Shown piece by piece: positions 38,705-48,802 of a stretch of DNA of 64,000 nucleotides. Under the pieces are notes generated by a model. It ran no database searches. It worked only from the letters and a program-made list of their open reading frames with translations, and was not told the DNA's origin. The stretch comes from an uncultured Opitutia bacterium (GTDB lineage: Bacteria > Verrucomicrobiota > Verrucomicrobiia > Opitutales > Coraliomargaritaceae), in NCBI GenBank assembly GCA_937136395.1, contig CAKZOI010000022.1, forward strand, positions 62,001 through 126,000, written 5' to 3'. The stretch's first letter is position 1. Every line of letters starts with the position of its first letter. The position numbers were made by a program, and so were the translations under genes.

Positions 38705-39841
38705 ATGATAAAACGTATAATAACACTTGCTGCGATCACTGCATCGTCAGCGACGCTCCATGCGGAGCTCCTCGATGTTGAGAAAGACGCACTCAAGTTC
38801 GGGTTCATTAAACTCACGATTTCCCTCGAAGGGTCTGGCATCGAGTATTAAGTTGGGGATGCCTTGGGGGTCTTTCCTGAGAATAACGTAAAACTGGTGG
38901 ATGAGATCATTGCTGCGGCCGGATTCGGACCTGATGAATTAGCACCTGTCCCACACGGTAAAGATCAGCAGCTCTTTGATGCCTTGCGTTTTCACTATGA
39001 TGTCAGCGTGCTTACTGAGCCTTTCTTGTTGGCCTGCGGTCGTCTGACCAAGCATCCCGAATTAAAGAAAATCATTGCTGATGATGAGAAACGAAAGGCT
39101 TACCTATCCGGGCGCGGTTTAGTGTATCCAATCGTTGATTTTAATGTAAAGTTTCCCACGACGGAGTATTTGGTCGCTCCATTAAAGGCGTTGAATCCAC
39201 GTTTATACTCTATCTCTTCCAGCCCGAAGGCGCACCCGAGCGAAGTGCATTTAACTGTGGGTAAGGTGACGTATGATCTGCATGGCCGTAAACGTTTAGG
39301 TGTGTGTTCAACATATTTGGCAGACCATAAATTGGACCGCCCTGTAAAAGTGTATATGCACTCAAACAAGGCCTTTCGTTTGGCGGAAAATAACGATGTC
39401 CCTGCGATCATGATTGGCCCAGGCACCGGCATTGCGCCGTTCCGAGCATTTCTAGAAGAGCGCGAAGCACGCGGCGCCAAGGGCAAAAACTGGTTATTTT
39501 TCGGCGACCAGCATCAAGCGACGGATTTTCTCTACGAGGAGCAAATCACTGCATAGATGAAGAAAGGCTTACTCACTCGTTTCGACACCGCGTTTTCTCG
39601 GGATCAGGAGGAGAAGATCTATGTGCAAAACCGTATCGTTGAGCATGCTGAAGAATTCTATGCATGGCTTGAAGAGGGCGGTTATATTTACATCTGTGGT
39701 GATGCCTCGCGCATGGCGAAGGATGTCGATAAGGCGATCCACAAGGCTGTCGAGATCGCCGGAGGTAAGTCTGAGGACGAGGCTAAGGCCTATGTCGAGG
39801 CACTGAAGAAAGCAAAGCGCTATCTCCGTGATGTGTATTAG
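38705..39841 (+). pseudogene. Chimeric remnant: NrtA signal peptide fused to CysJ-like flavoprotein, two internal stops
   Basis: One frame of 379 codons is broken by TAA at 38849-38851 and TAG at 39554-39556. It opens with a signal-peptide-like start (MIKRIITLAAITASSATLHA) and ALKFGFIKLT, as in NrtA-type binding proteins, then switches to ISLEGSGIEY-stop-VGDALGVFPENN, the FAD-domain motif of sulfite reductase flavoproteins. Later segments are [40 protein letters not shown] and [17 protein letters not shown], all typical of CysJ/NADPH-flavoproteins. The stops occupy positions where Gln/Glu and Trp fit, and the FMN domain is missing. It is very probably a pseudogene from a deletion. Confidence 0.85.
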
Positions 39842-39868
39842 GGAGCGTTGGTCTGGGGGGCTGTTGTC

Positions 39869-39895
39869 GAGGTCCGCGCAATCGCGGCCCCCTAC
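39869..39895 (-). repeat. GTAG-footed GC-rich hairpin (REP-like)
   Basis: On the minus strand GTAG (complement of CTAC at 39892-39895) precedes a GC-rich hairpin with CCGCG/CGCGG arms around ATTG. It lies between the flavoprotein pseudogene and the next gene and matches the GTAG-hairpin design of the other repeats. Confidence 0.55.
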
Positions 39896-39960
39896 GGTTG
39901 CTTCACAGTCGCTGAAGTCGGTGGTTGCCTTTCTGGGTTTTCTCTAAACGCTCCGCGACT

Positions 39961-40256
39961 ATGAAAAAGACATTCCCGCTCACGCACCCGAAAAAGAAGT
40001 CTGAACGCTTGGTTGAATCAATTCGTGCGGATGTAAAAAAGTATTTGAAGCGCGAGCGAAACAAGAAACTGCCCGAAGGTGTCGATTTCTGGGATTTTGA
40101 TTGCAAGGTCGGTGCGTCGGCAGAGTCGGCGCAAGTCGTGCACGTCGCTGAGGTGTCTAAAGCTATTGGTCAGGTCTTGGCTGATGGCAGTGAAGCTTGT
40201 TACGTAGAGCTTTTGTCGAAACCGGCTACACGCCAGAAGCGTTCGAAAGAATCGCT

Positions 40257-40260
<4 letters not shown>
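39961..40260 (+). CDS. Conserved small protein (DUF6172-like)
   Basis: Encodes 99 residues from ATG 39961; the frame runs back to 39925 without support. The opening [21 protein letters not shown] and then [25 protein letters not shown] recall the DUF6172 family, from memory. The last part is basic. Function is unknown; it is conserved and cytoplasmic. Its stop codon overlaps the convergent gspE/pilB stop by 4 bases. Confidence 0.72.
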
Positions 40261-41948
<1,688 letters not shown>

Positions 41949-42055
41949 TATAGGGAAAGTGTAAAAGTTTTTAGGCAGAGAATCTGTATGTTGGGTAACG
42001 CTTATCGAGTCTCATTTGTTTCAAAGGTTCCGCACTATCAACAGCTGAATCGGAT

Positions 42056-42457
42056 CTAGCAACTCTGTTCATCGTCTTCCCAATAGTCGTCGCCGTAGTT
42101 AAAGAAGATTTCTTCGCCTGGGAGAATTGTGCGGAGTGCTTCAATACGTGCAGTTTTCCAGCGAGTGGAGGTGACCAGAAATGCGTTGGGATCGTCGTTG
42201 TGGTTGATATAACGGGTGTAATTTGCCTTTGGTCCTTCGCCCACAATGATGTGGTTTTTAGAGACCCACATGACATAGGGTGAAAAAGGGCGGTCCGGAT
42301 CGAGGAATTCCTCCTCGTTTATTATATAGCCTGTATAGTAACCGATGGTGTCATCCTTGTCGATTTGGGTTTTGGCGAATAAGCCGTTGCCTGCGCCTTC
42401 GATCGTTGACGGCTTGATTTCGAAATCGGATTCGGTCCAGGTCTTTGGTTTTGGCAT
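42056..42457 (-). CDS. SET-domain protein lysine methyltransferase-like
   Basis: Encodes 133 residues. It shows the SET core: IEGAGNGLFAKTQIDKDDTIGYYTG (first block), YVMWVSKNHIIVGEG, the signature RYINHNDDPNA (the NHSxxPN block) and LPGEEIFFNYGDDYW (the pseudoknot-completing GExxxxxYG motif). Compact SET proteins without a pre-SET domain occur in some bacteria; the substrate is unknown. It lies 107 bases after gspE/pilB's start on the same strand, before mutY. Confidence 0.88.
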   Translation of the reverse strand: MPKPKTWTESDFEIKPSTIEGAGNGLFAKTQIDKDDTIGYYTGYIINEEEFLDPDRPFSPYVMWVSKNHIIVGEGPKANYTRYINHNDDPNAFLVTSTRWKTARIEALRTILPGEEIFFNYGDDYWEDDEQSC

Positions 42458-42497
42458 GGTGGTAGCTGTGTTGAGTGTCTTTACGAATGACTACAGT

Positions 42498-43532
42498 CTA
42501 CCGTAGTGATTGTTTCAAGAGTTCTTGAACCCATTTACGGTGTGGGCCGGAGAGGGTGATTCGTCCAATTTGTTGGATAGGAATCCATTGGAGCTCGGGC
42601 GTTGATTCCAATTGCGAGTTAGGCACTTGTTTGGTATTCAGCGTATGAATACTTTCAGTGATGCGGCGATTGGTGATGCCTCGGGTTTTGGTGAGTAGCG
42701 GTTTTGCTTTCGGAGCTGCCAGCTTGAGTTGCTCGAAACTGGGGAGCTCAAATTGTCCGGCGAGTTGCTTCGCATCGGTCGCGTGCTGATAGAGCAAAAT
42801 GTTGTTTTCTTGGATGACCCAGGCTCGGGAGATGGCGGCCTTGATGGTAGCTTTACGCTGGATTTTTGGAATGATGTCGGGTTCGCCTTGCTCAAGTCCA
42901 AGGCAGTCTGGTGCGACGGGGCAGATCGAACAGCTTGGGTTCTGCTTGGTGCAAATGAGCGCTCCGAGCTCCATCATCGCTTGATTGTGTTCGCCCGGGT
43001 GATCCTTATTGAGCAGCTCATCAGCAAGTGGAGTGAATTGCTTGACGGCATCTCCGTTATTTTTGAATTCGCGGGTGTCGTTGCTGAGTCGTGCCAAGAT
43101 GCGCACGACATTGCCGTCGACGACAGCTGCGGGGAAGTCCTGCGCGATTGAGCTGATTGCGGCGGAGGTGTAGGGGCCGATTCCGGGAAGCGCTTGCCAT
43201 TCGGTGGCGGTCGTCGGTTTGGGCTCCATGCTGATGTAAACTTTAGCTAACTTATGTAGATTGCGCGCTCGGCTGTAGTAGCCGAGGCCCTCCCAATGCT
43301 TGAGCACGTCTTCACTGGGAGCCTTGGCGAGTGCTTCAAAGTCAGGGAAGCGCCGCATCCAACGCTCAAAATAGGGTAGCATCGTCTTGATTTGTGTCTG
43401 TTGCGCCATGAGCTCGGATACGACAGTTCTGTAGAGCGATGGTGTCGTGCGCCACGGCAGTGGTCGTTGTGCGGTGGCATACCACTTGGAAAGCGCGGAC
43501 TGAAAGGCTTTAATATTAGTGTGCAATGACAT
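42498..43532 (-). CDS. mutY: A/G-specific adenine glycosylase
   Basis: Encodes 344 residues. The HhH-GPD core has LPWR, SELMAQQTQIKTMLPYFERWM (catalytic Glu), GLGYYSRARNLH, LPGIGPYTSAAISS, AAVVDGNVVRILARL (catalytic Asp), and a 4Fe-4S site C-X6-C-X2-C-X5-C (CTKQNPSCSICPVAPDC). A C-terminal NUDIX-like domain (AWVIQENNILLYQH) recognises 8-oxo-G. It removes adenine from A:8-oxoG pairs. The start overlaps the divergent 43519 frame, but that gene's true start is later. Confidence 0.95.
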   Translation of the reverse strand: MSLHTNIKAFQSALSKWYATAQRPLPWRTTPSLYRTVVSELMAQQTQIKTMLPYFERWMRRFPDFEALAKAPSEDVLKHWEGLGYYSRARNLHKLAKVYISMEPKPTTATEWQALPGIGPYTSAAISSIAQDFPAAVVDGNVVRILARLSNDTREFKNNGDAVKQFTPLADELLNKDHPGEHNQAMMELGALICTKQNPSCSICPVAPDCLGLEQGEPDIIPKIQRKATIKAAISRAWVIQENNILLYQHATDAKQLAGQFELPSFEQLKLAAPKAKPLLTKTRGITNRRITESIHTLNTKQVPNSQLESTPELQWIPIQQIGRITLSGPHRKWVQELLKQSLR

Positions 43533-43671
43533 GAAAGAAGTAGGTTTGAAGAACGTGGCTCAAAGGTCGAACTTCGAATGTAACTGGAAGGTAATTTCCC
43601 TGACCAAAATCGGTGCTCCGCACGAATACTTGGCTTGCCTGTTTCGGGGAAATGAGGAAGGTTGGGTGCGT

Positions 43672-44397
43672 ATGCGTATCATTCTTACATGGGCTTTGTT
43701 TTTTCTATCAATGACGGGTGCACTGCCTGCTCAATCGGATAGCTTTGCGATGCGGCGTGCTTTGCAGCGCTATACCGAGGTCTATGGTGGCGGGCGTGAC
43801 GCCGACGCATTAACTTCGATTAGTATTGAGGGCACTCAAGAAATTGGCGGAGAGGTATATGATTTTCTTTTGCGCAAGAAACGTCCAAATTCTCTTCGCT
43901 ATCGCATCAGCCGTGAAGGTCAGAGCGTAGTGACCGCCTATGACGGGATTTCAGGTTGGATGCAGATCCAAAAAGATGGTGAGTTGACGACTCGTAAGTT
44001 AACTCGCGACGAGCGTATCGTGCTCAAAGAGGAAGCTATTTTTGAGGGTCCATTATTTCGACATTTAGAGAGTCGCCGCCATCAAGTGGAGATGACTGGT
44101 CTTTCAAGAGTTGAAGGGCGCGATGCTTTTGTCTTTCAAACTAGGGAGGCCAGTGGGCGCCGTTCTATCTATTATTTGGACACTCGCCAACCGCATGTAT
44201 TGAAAGTTGAGCGCCTTGGGGCCGACGACAAGGTGGTGATGACTACGCATTATAGAGATTATCGGGATGTGAACGACTACCCTATAGCTTTCGAGGTGGA
44301 AACACTTGTTGATGGGGAGGTGGTTTCACTGGTCAAAGTGGATTCAGTTACTCCAAATCCAGGGTTACTCAGTTTTTATTTCCGAATGCCTGAATAG
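43672..44397 (+). CDS. Secreted LolA-like outer-membrane lipoprotein-sorting protein
   Basis: Encodes 241 residues from ATG 43672. The frame runs upstream to 43519, overlapping mutY, but a proper signal peptide ([20 protein letters not shown]) starts here. The rest is an extended beta protein: [79 protein letters not shown]. This is typical of the LolA/LppX superfamily, which carries hydrophobic cargo across the periplasm. It is followed 38 bases later by a flavoprotein gene. Confidence 0.8.
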   Translation: MRIILTWALFFLSMTGALPAQSDSFAMRRALQRYTEVYGGGRDADALTSISIEGTQEIGGEVYDFLLRKKRPNSLRYRISREGQSVVTAYDGISGWMQIQKDGELTTRKLTRDERIVLKEEAIFEGPLFRHLESRRHQVEMTGLSRVEGRDAFVFQTREASGRRSIYYLDTRQPHVLKVERLGADDKVVMTTHYRDYRDVNDYPIAFEVETLVDGEVVSLVKVDSVTPNPGLLSFYFRMPE

Positions 44398-44435
44398 GCG
44401 GATCTAATGTGCCATGTCTTCATAGTGATCCGACG

Positions 44436-45647
44436 ATGAGAGGGCGGCGCTCAGTTGCTGTTGTCGGTGGCGGGCCTGCGGGCTTGCGGGCCGCTGAAGT
44501 CGCGGCTGACGAGGGCGCACAGGTCACACTGTATGACCACAAGCGATCGGTTGGCCGTAAGTTTTTAGTCGCAGGTAAAAGCGGTCTAAATCTTACTAAC
44601 GACGCTGACTTTGATACATTTTTGTGTAAATACTCGGGCACAGAGTTTCCAGTAGAGCGTTGGACAACCCTTCTTCGTGGGTTTGATTCCGCGGCTTTAC
44701 GGCAATGGGCTTCTGGTCTTGGAGTGAAGACCTTTGTCGCAGGGGGGGGGAAAGTATTTCCGACTTCAAAGAAAGCGGCTCCTCTACTGCGTCGCTGGAT
44801 AATGAAGTTGAAGGCTCAAGGCGTTGGGTTTGTTGTCAATCATCGCTTGCGAGATCTGCGTAGGTCGGAGTCAGGGGTGTTGCTTGATTTCGACTGCCCG
44901 ACTGGGCAAGTGACAAAGCACTACGATTCAGTAGTCTTGGCCTTGGGAGGCGGTTCTTGGCCGACTACCGGCTCAGATGGTGGATGGATTAGTATGCTAG
45001 AGCGGAGTGGTGTCTCTGTGCGCCCCTTGCAGGCTGCAAACTGCGGTTGGGAGTGTGATTGGACTGAATCGACACGTGCAATTGCAGAAGGTCGACCTTT
45101 GCACCATTTGTCGATTTCTGCTGGTTCACACACCATTAGCGGCGAATTGATGGTGACTCGATACGGTTTTGAAGGGGCACCGATGTATCAGCTCGGTCCG
45201 GCTTTGCGTGCAATGCAGCAGCCAGAGCTTATCATTGATTTTAAGCCAGTATTTAGTCTTGAGCATATGGTGAAGAAGATGGAATCCGCACGTCGCGACT
45301 TTTATAAAGAAGCACGGTTACGATGGAAGTTTACCGAGCCGATGTGTGCGATTCTTCGCCAGCTATATGGCGAGTTCGATTCGGCTGAAGTCCTTGCTCG
45401 GGCAGCGAAGGCCTGTCGGATTCCTTTAAAGGGACCACGCCCCATCGAAGAGGCGATCTCAAGTAGTGGAGGGGTCGCTTGGTCTGCGCTCGATGATCAA
45501 TTGATGCTGAAAGACCTGCCACATGTCTACTGCGCGGGAGAAATGATTGATTGGGAGGCACCGACGGGAGGGTTCTTAATCCAAGGCTGCTTTGCGACTG
45601 GCACTTTAACTGGAAGGGCCGCGGGCAATGTGCAATTGAAGTCGTAG
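44436..45647 (+). CDS. FAD-dependent oxidoreductase, HI0933/PP4765-type flavoprotein
   Basis: Encodes 403 residues from ATG 44436; a GTG at 44409 is an alternative. The dinucleotide-binding site is [18 protein letters not shown], then [16 protein letters not shown] (the family signature GxKxLxxGxGxCNxxN variant), [15 protein letters not shown] and a C-terminal [25 protein letters not shown]. It belongs to the HI0933-like flavoproteins; substrate is unknown. The TAG stop codon lies inside the left arm of the 24-bp inverted repeat that follows. Confidence 0.9.
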   Translation: MRGRRSVAVVGGGPAGLRAAEVAADEGAQVTLYDHKRSVGRKFLVAGKSGLNLTNDADFDTFLCKYSGTEFPVERWTTLLRGFDSAALRQWASGLGVKTFVAGGGKVFPTSKKAAPLLRRWIMKLKAQGVGFVVNHRLRDLRRSESGVLLDFDCPTGQVTKHYDSVVLALGGGSWPTTGSDGGWISMLERSGVSVRPLQAANCGWECDWTESTRAIAEGRPLHHLSISAGSHTISGELMVTRYGFEGAPMYQLGPALRAMQQPELIIDFKPVFSLEHMVKKMESARRDFYKEARLRWKFTEPMCAILRQLYGEFDSAEVLARAAKACRIPLKGPRPIEEAISSSGGVAWSALDDQLMLKDLPHVYCAGEMIDWEAPTGGFLIQGCFATGTLTGRAAGNVQLKS

Positions 45648-45719
45648 CGTGCAGCTTTAGCAAACGATTATTTAGAGCTCATGTTGAAACAACGTTCGTT
45701 TGCTAAAGCTGCACGCTAC
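45644..45719. repeat. Perfect 24-bp inverted repeat element (GTAG...CTAC ends)
   Basis: Left arm 45644-45667 begins GTAGCGTGCAGCTTTAGC. The right arm 45696-45719 is its exact reverse complement, ending CTAC. The 28-base centre has no coding sense. A related copy lies at 52249-52323. It may act as a terminator-like hairpin for the flavoprotein gene, but no T-run follows. Confidence 0.85.
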
Positions 45720-45873
45720 TTTAAGCTTCGGTATTTTTGAGACAGTTTTCTCAGCGGCGACAGCACGGAGATGACGTAGCCCCGAAAATGGAGTGAGCTT
45801 AGCGATCGACATGGCCGGTCCCGAAGGGAACCAGACCACCGCAGGTGAAAGTCCCGGTTCGAGCTTGTTGCAT

Positions 45874-45912
45874 ACAAAAAAGCCCGTAAATCTTGCGATT
45901 CACGGGCTTTCC
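45874..45912 (-). terminator. Rho-independent terminator of tRNA-Lys
   Basis: On the minus strand AAAGCCCGT pairs with ACGGGCTTT, with an inner AATC/GATT pairing, and is followed by T's. It lies 5 bases after the tRNA 3' end. Confidence 0.85.
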
Positions 45913-45917
45913 GAAAG

Positions 45918-45993
45918 TGGTAGGCTGTCGGGGACTTGAACCCCGAACCAATTGATTAAAAGTCAACTGCTCTACCGATTGAGCTAACAACCC
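45918..45993 (-). tRNA. tRNA-Lys (anticodon UUU)
   Basis: On the minus strand the acceptor GGGTTGT pairs with ACAGCCT (two wobbles). The D-stem GCTC/GAGC, anticodon stem GTTGA/TCAAT closing the loop CTTTTAA (anticodon TTT), T-arm CGGGG/CCCCG, discriminator A and encoded CCA are all present; 76 bases with CCA. Confidence 0.97.
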
Positions 45994-46080
45994 CTTTGGA
46001 AGCGCAGGATGGAAGTATTGAAGGAGATGCTTGTCAAGTGTAGGAAAAAGATATTTTTTTTATTTTGAAGGTCTTTTCTT

Positions 46081-46108
46081 GGAACAAATCTAAGCTTTCA
46101 ACGATCTA
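46081..46108 (+). promoter_or_regulatory. Possible ECF-type promoter of the sigma gene
   Basis: GGAACA at 46081-46086 and TCTA at 46105-46108 resemble the -35 GGAAC and -10 TCTA boxes of RpoE-type ECF promoters with about 17 bases spacing from GGAACAA. The expected start of transcription would fall near 46114-46116, right at the first ATG of the sigma gene. This would favour autoregulation, or the second ATG at 46127 as the true start. Confidence 0.45.
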
Positions 46109-46114
46109 GCATAC

Positions 46115-46729
46115 ATGAACCCCACAATGACTGCAAAGACTGATACTTTAAACCCTGACGAGCTCCTTATCGAACGTATTAAAAACGGCGACACGGCAGC
46201 TTATAATGATATTGTTGCGCGTTATTACGGCCGGATTTACGCTCGAGTTTCGCAACTGCTTAAGAATAAGCAAGATGCGGAGGAGGTGACACAAGACGCC
46301 TTCATTCGTGCCCATCGTGGCCTCGACAAGTTTCGTGGTGACGCTGCATTTTCGACTTGGCTTTACCAAATCGCTACGAATCTCGCTCATAACCGCTACT
46401 GGTATTGGTTCCGCCGTAAGCGGGACTACTCGATTTCCTTAGATCAGCCTTTGTCTACTGATGGTGACCTTACTCTGGAAAATGTGATGCCATGCTCCGG
46501 TGAAACCCCTGCCGAAGCTGCTGTAAATCAAGAGTTTGTAGATCGCGTTTCAGAGTGTATGAATGGCTTAAATGAGAAGCATAAAGAGGTGTTAATCCTT
46601 CGAAATGTTAAAAACCTTTCCTATGAAGAGATCGCCCAGCAGCTCGAAATCAGCGTGGGCACTGTCAAAAGTAGAATTGCGCGAGGTCGCGAAAGTCTAC
46701 GTGATTTGATGGGTAACGATTTTTCATGA
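46115..46729 (+). CDS. ECF-type RNA polymerase sigma factor
   Basis: Encodes 204 residues from ATG 46115 (ATG 46127 also possible). Region 2 is LLIERIKNGDTAAYNDIVARYYG through DAEEVTQDAFIRAHRGLDKFRGDAAFSTWLYQIATNLAHNRYW. Region 4 is LNEKHKEVLILRNVKNLSYEEIAQQLEISVGTVKSRIARGRESL. There is no region 1 or 3, as in ECF sigmas. The gene overlaps its putative anti-sigma gene by 4 bases (ATGA), typical of a coupled regulator pair. The stimulus is unknown. Confidence 0.94.
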   Translation: MNPTMTAKTDTLNPDELLIERIKNGDTAAYNDIVARYYGRIYARVSQLLKNKQDAEEVTQDAFIRAHRGLDKFRGDAAFSTWLYQIATNLAHNRYWYWFRRKRDYSISLDQPLSTDGDLTLENVMPCSGETPAEAAVNQEFVDRVSECMNGLNEKHKEVLILRNVKNLSYEEIAQQLEISVGTVKSRIARGRESLRDLMGNDFS

Positions 46730-47565
46730 CAGAAGATAAATTTAGTGAGTTAGTAAATCTCTATCTAGATAAGGAAATCTCTGCGGAGGACTTAGCATCA
46801 CTCAAAGCGGAGCTAGCCGCCAATTCAGAGCGTGAGATTGAATTTAGAGAACGCTGCCGTCTACACCAAGCGATGCGTTTAGCTATGGTAGGCACATCTA
46901 GTGGCTCTAGCTCGACTCGTCGTCGCTCTGGAGCGTCTACACGTCGTAAGCGCTCTGGCTCCAGTAAGAGTTCTAGTCGCAGCCAAGCATCAAAACATTC
47001 GAGTGCGGTTGCGACAAAGAAGCGCTCCGTGAGCCAGTCAAGCAGGGGCGCAAGGAAGGCGGTAGATAGGCCTGTTGAAAGTGCTGCCAGTTTTCCACGC
47101 TGGATACCCGCAGTCGGTCTCGCCGCTTGCCTCGCTATCGGCGGTATGATGTTGTATCCTGTTTTTACCGATACGACGCATATTTCAAAGCAAACACTCG
47201 AGGGCGTCAGTGAGGATGAACTGGAGCAAGTGAAAGATCCGCTGGCAACGGTGGATCGTTCCGACCTTAAGCGTTTTGCCAGTAATTACGGGCGCTCGGC
47301 TCCTCGTAGCTCTAGCTTGGCGGCAGAGTTACGCTTGCTTGGACTGCACCCTGAGGTGATGGACCATGATGCCGAACTAAGCGAAATTAGTATGGCGAGT
47401 ATTAAGCCGCGAGATGTGAGTCAACGTCGAATAGAGATGTTTAATCAACTGAAGGAATATTCACCGCTACCAAGGGCTAATATATTGGAAACGGCCGAGC
47501 CGAAACCAAGCCGTTCAAGTCATTGGCCCGCAGGATTTCAAACATCCTTGGCGACTTTTAAATAG
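46726..47565 (+). CDS. Membrane anti-sigma factor with Arg/Ser-rich linker
   Basis: Encodes 279 residues. Residues 1-50 (MTEDKFSELVNLYLDKEIS, then EDLASLKAELAANSE) resemble the zinc-less anti-sigma N-terminal domain. Residues 57-110 are an unusual Ser/Arg-rich stretch (STRRRSG, STRRKRSG, SSKSSSRS). Residues 126-147 form a single membrane helix (WIPAVGLAACLAIGGMMLY), and about 130 residues follow on the other side. It overlaps the ECF sigma gene by 4 bases. The linker may bind nucleic acid or another partner. The family assignment is by layout. Confidence 0.8.
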   Translation: MTEDKFSELVNLYLDKEISAEDLASLKAELAANSEREIEFRERCRLHQAMRLAMVGTSSGSSSTRRRSGASTRRKRSGSSKSSSRSQASKHSSAVATKKRSVSQSSRGARKAVDRPVESAASFPRWIPAVGLAACLAIGGMMLYPVFTDTTHISKQTLEGVSEDELEQVKDPLATVDRSDLKRFASNYGRSAPRSSSLAAELRLLGLHPEVMDHDAELSEISMASIKPRDVSQRRIEMFNQLKEYSPLPRANILETAEPKPSRSSHWPAGFQTSLATFK

Positions 47566-47634
47566 ACACGGTTCTGAATATTCCTGCGCCTGAATGATGG
47601 ACAAATAGAATGTCTGTCCTTTGTATCTTTATTT

Positions 47635-48705
47635 ATGAAACTTCAGCGCGTCGTGATGGCAATGATTGCCATCTTTTTGATCTTCTATGTGCTCCACATC
47701 GGGCAGGCTTTATTACTGCCGCTTGTGATTGCTGGTGCGGTTGCGTATCTGATCAGTATTTTAGCACATACGATACGTATCGTTAAAATAGGGAGCAGGC
47801 GGGTGCCCAAGCCCGTGGCTATGTTTTTGGCGATCGCGATTATTTTAGCGGCGTTGAGTTTCATTGTGCAGCTAATCACGCTTAATATAGCCAGTGTCGT
47901 GCGTGTTGCACCGGAGTATCAGCAAAATCTAGAGGCATGGATCGTGAAAGGCTATACGATGTTTGGAGTGGAGGATGCTCCAAATTTAAACGAAGTTATC
48001 AGCCAGATCGATTTTCGCGGCTATCTACAAGACTTTGGAGGCACCGTGCGCTCATTGCTCAGTAGTGCGGGTATTATTGTCGTCTATCTTATTTTCTTAC
48101 TGCTTGAGCAACGAACTTTCTCGAGTAAGATCAAGGCTCTCGTGCGCGACCCCGATCGCCAAGAAGATGCCTTTGAATTGATTGGCAAGATGGGCCATGA
48201 TATTCGTTCGTATATTGGTATTAAGGTGATAACTAGTGCGGCTACTGGCATATTGAGCTATATTGTTTTGCGAGTTGTCGGTGTCGACTTTGCTAGCTTT
48301 TGGGCGGTATTAATTTTTCTCCTGAATTTCATTCCGACGATTGGATCGATCATCGCAACGGCATTTCCATCCATTCTTACCTTGGTTCAATTTGATACTT
48401 TAGGGCCCTTTATTGTGACTGCATCAGTGTTAACTGGCTTACAGTTTTGTGTGGGCAGTCTACTCGAGCCTAAGTTGATGGGAAATCGTCTCAACTTGAG
48501 CCCAATTGTCATTCTACTGTCTCTCGGATTGTGGGGCTCCATATGGGGGATTCCCGGTATGTTTCTTTGTGTGCCTTTTACGGTGATCATTATGATCGTG
48601 TGCTCCTATTTCCCTGCTTCTCGGGCGGTTGCAGTTGTCTTATCGGGCAATGGCGAGCTAACCGTTGGTGCGCGACGCCCAAATGGTGTGCCGCGCGCGA
48701 AGTAG
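47635..48705 (+). CDS. AI-2E family transporter
   Basis: Encodes 356 residues with about eight membrane helices: VVMAMIAIFLIFYVLHIGQALLLPLVIAGAVAYL, then an extracytoplasmic loop, and later FLLNFIPTIGSIIATAFPSIL and VGSLLEPKLMGNRLNLSPIVILLSLGLWGSIWGIPGMFLCVP. This last block is the family hallmark. The name comes from an autoinducer-2 exporter, but members also transport ions, so the substrate is not inferred. It follows the anti-sigma gene by about 70 bases and may share a promoter. Confidence 0.9.
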   Translation: MKLQRVVMAMIAIFLIFYVLHIGQALLLPLVIAGAVAYLISILAHTIRIVKIGSRRVPKPVAMFLAIAIILAALSFIVQLITLNIASVVRVAPEYQQNLEAWIVKGYTMFGVEDAPNLNEVISQIDFRGYLQDFGGTVRSLLSSAGIIVVYLIFLLLEQRTFSSKIKALVRDPDRQEDAFELIGKMGHDIRSYIGIKVITSAATGILSYIVLRVVGVDFASFWAVLIFLLNFIPTIGSIIATAFPSILTLVQFDTLGPFIVTASVLTGLQFCVGSLLEPKLMGNRLNLSPIVILLSLGLWGSIWGIPGMFLCVPFTVIIMIVCSYFPASRAVAVVLSGNGELTVGARRPNGVPRAK

Positions 48706-48802
48706 TGACTTTAGGGAATCCATTCTTGCTGTCTAAGGTCAATTAACTACGTATTATATTTTTCTCTCCCTTTTCACACACTACCCACTGAATACCTCAC
48801 CT

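Larger units (their letters stand above)
45720..46114. other. Intergenic region around tRNA-Lys
   Basis: Contains the tRNA-Lys(UUU) gene, its terminator and, at 46081-46108, a possible ECF-type promoter for the sigma gene. The part from 45740 to 45870 holds GC-rich sequence (GGTCCCGAAGGGAACC, GGTGAAAGTCCCGG) that looks like structured RNA or tRNA-like debris. No family was recognised there. Confidence 0.5.

Noticed and set aside
38849-39556. Recoded stops (selenocysteine or pyrrolysine) in the flavoprotein frame
   Set aside because: Two different stops (TAA and TAG), one beside a fusion junction, with no SECIS-like hairpin or recoding genes seen. A pseudogene is the simpler reading.
45740-45870. 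Group II intron fragment or RNase P-like RNA
   Set aside because: Only short resemblances (GGTGAAAGTCC, GGTTCGAGC) are present; no domain V or reverse transcriptase and no consistent fold by eye.
45799-45990. A 63-codon minus-strand frame covering tRNA-Lys
   Set aside because: Its sequence (LAQSVEQLTFNQLVRGSSP) is simply the translation of the tRNA gene, a frequent false gene call.
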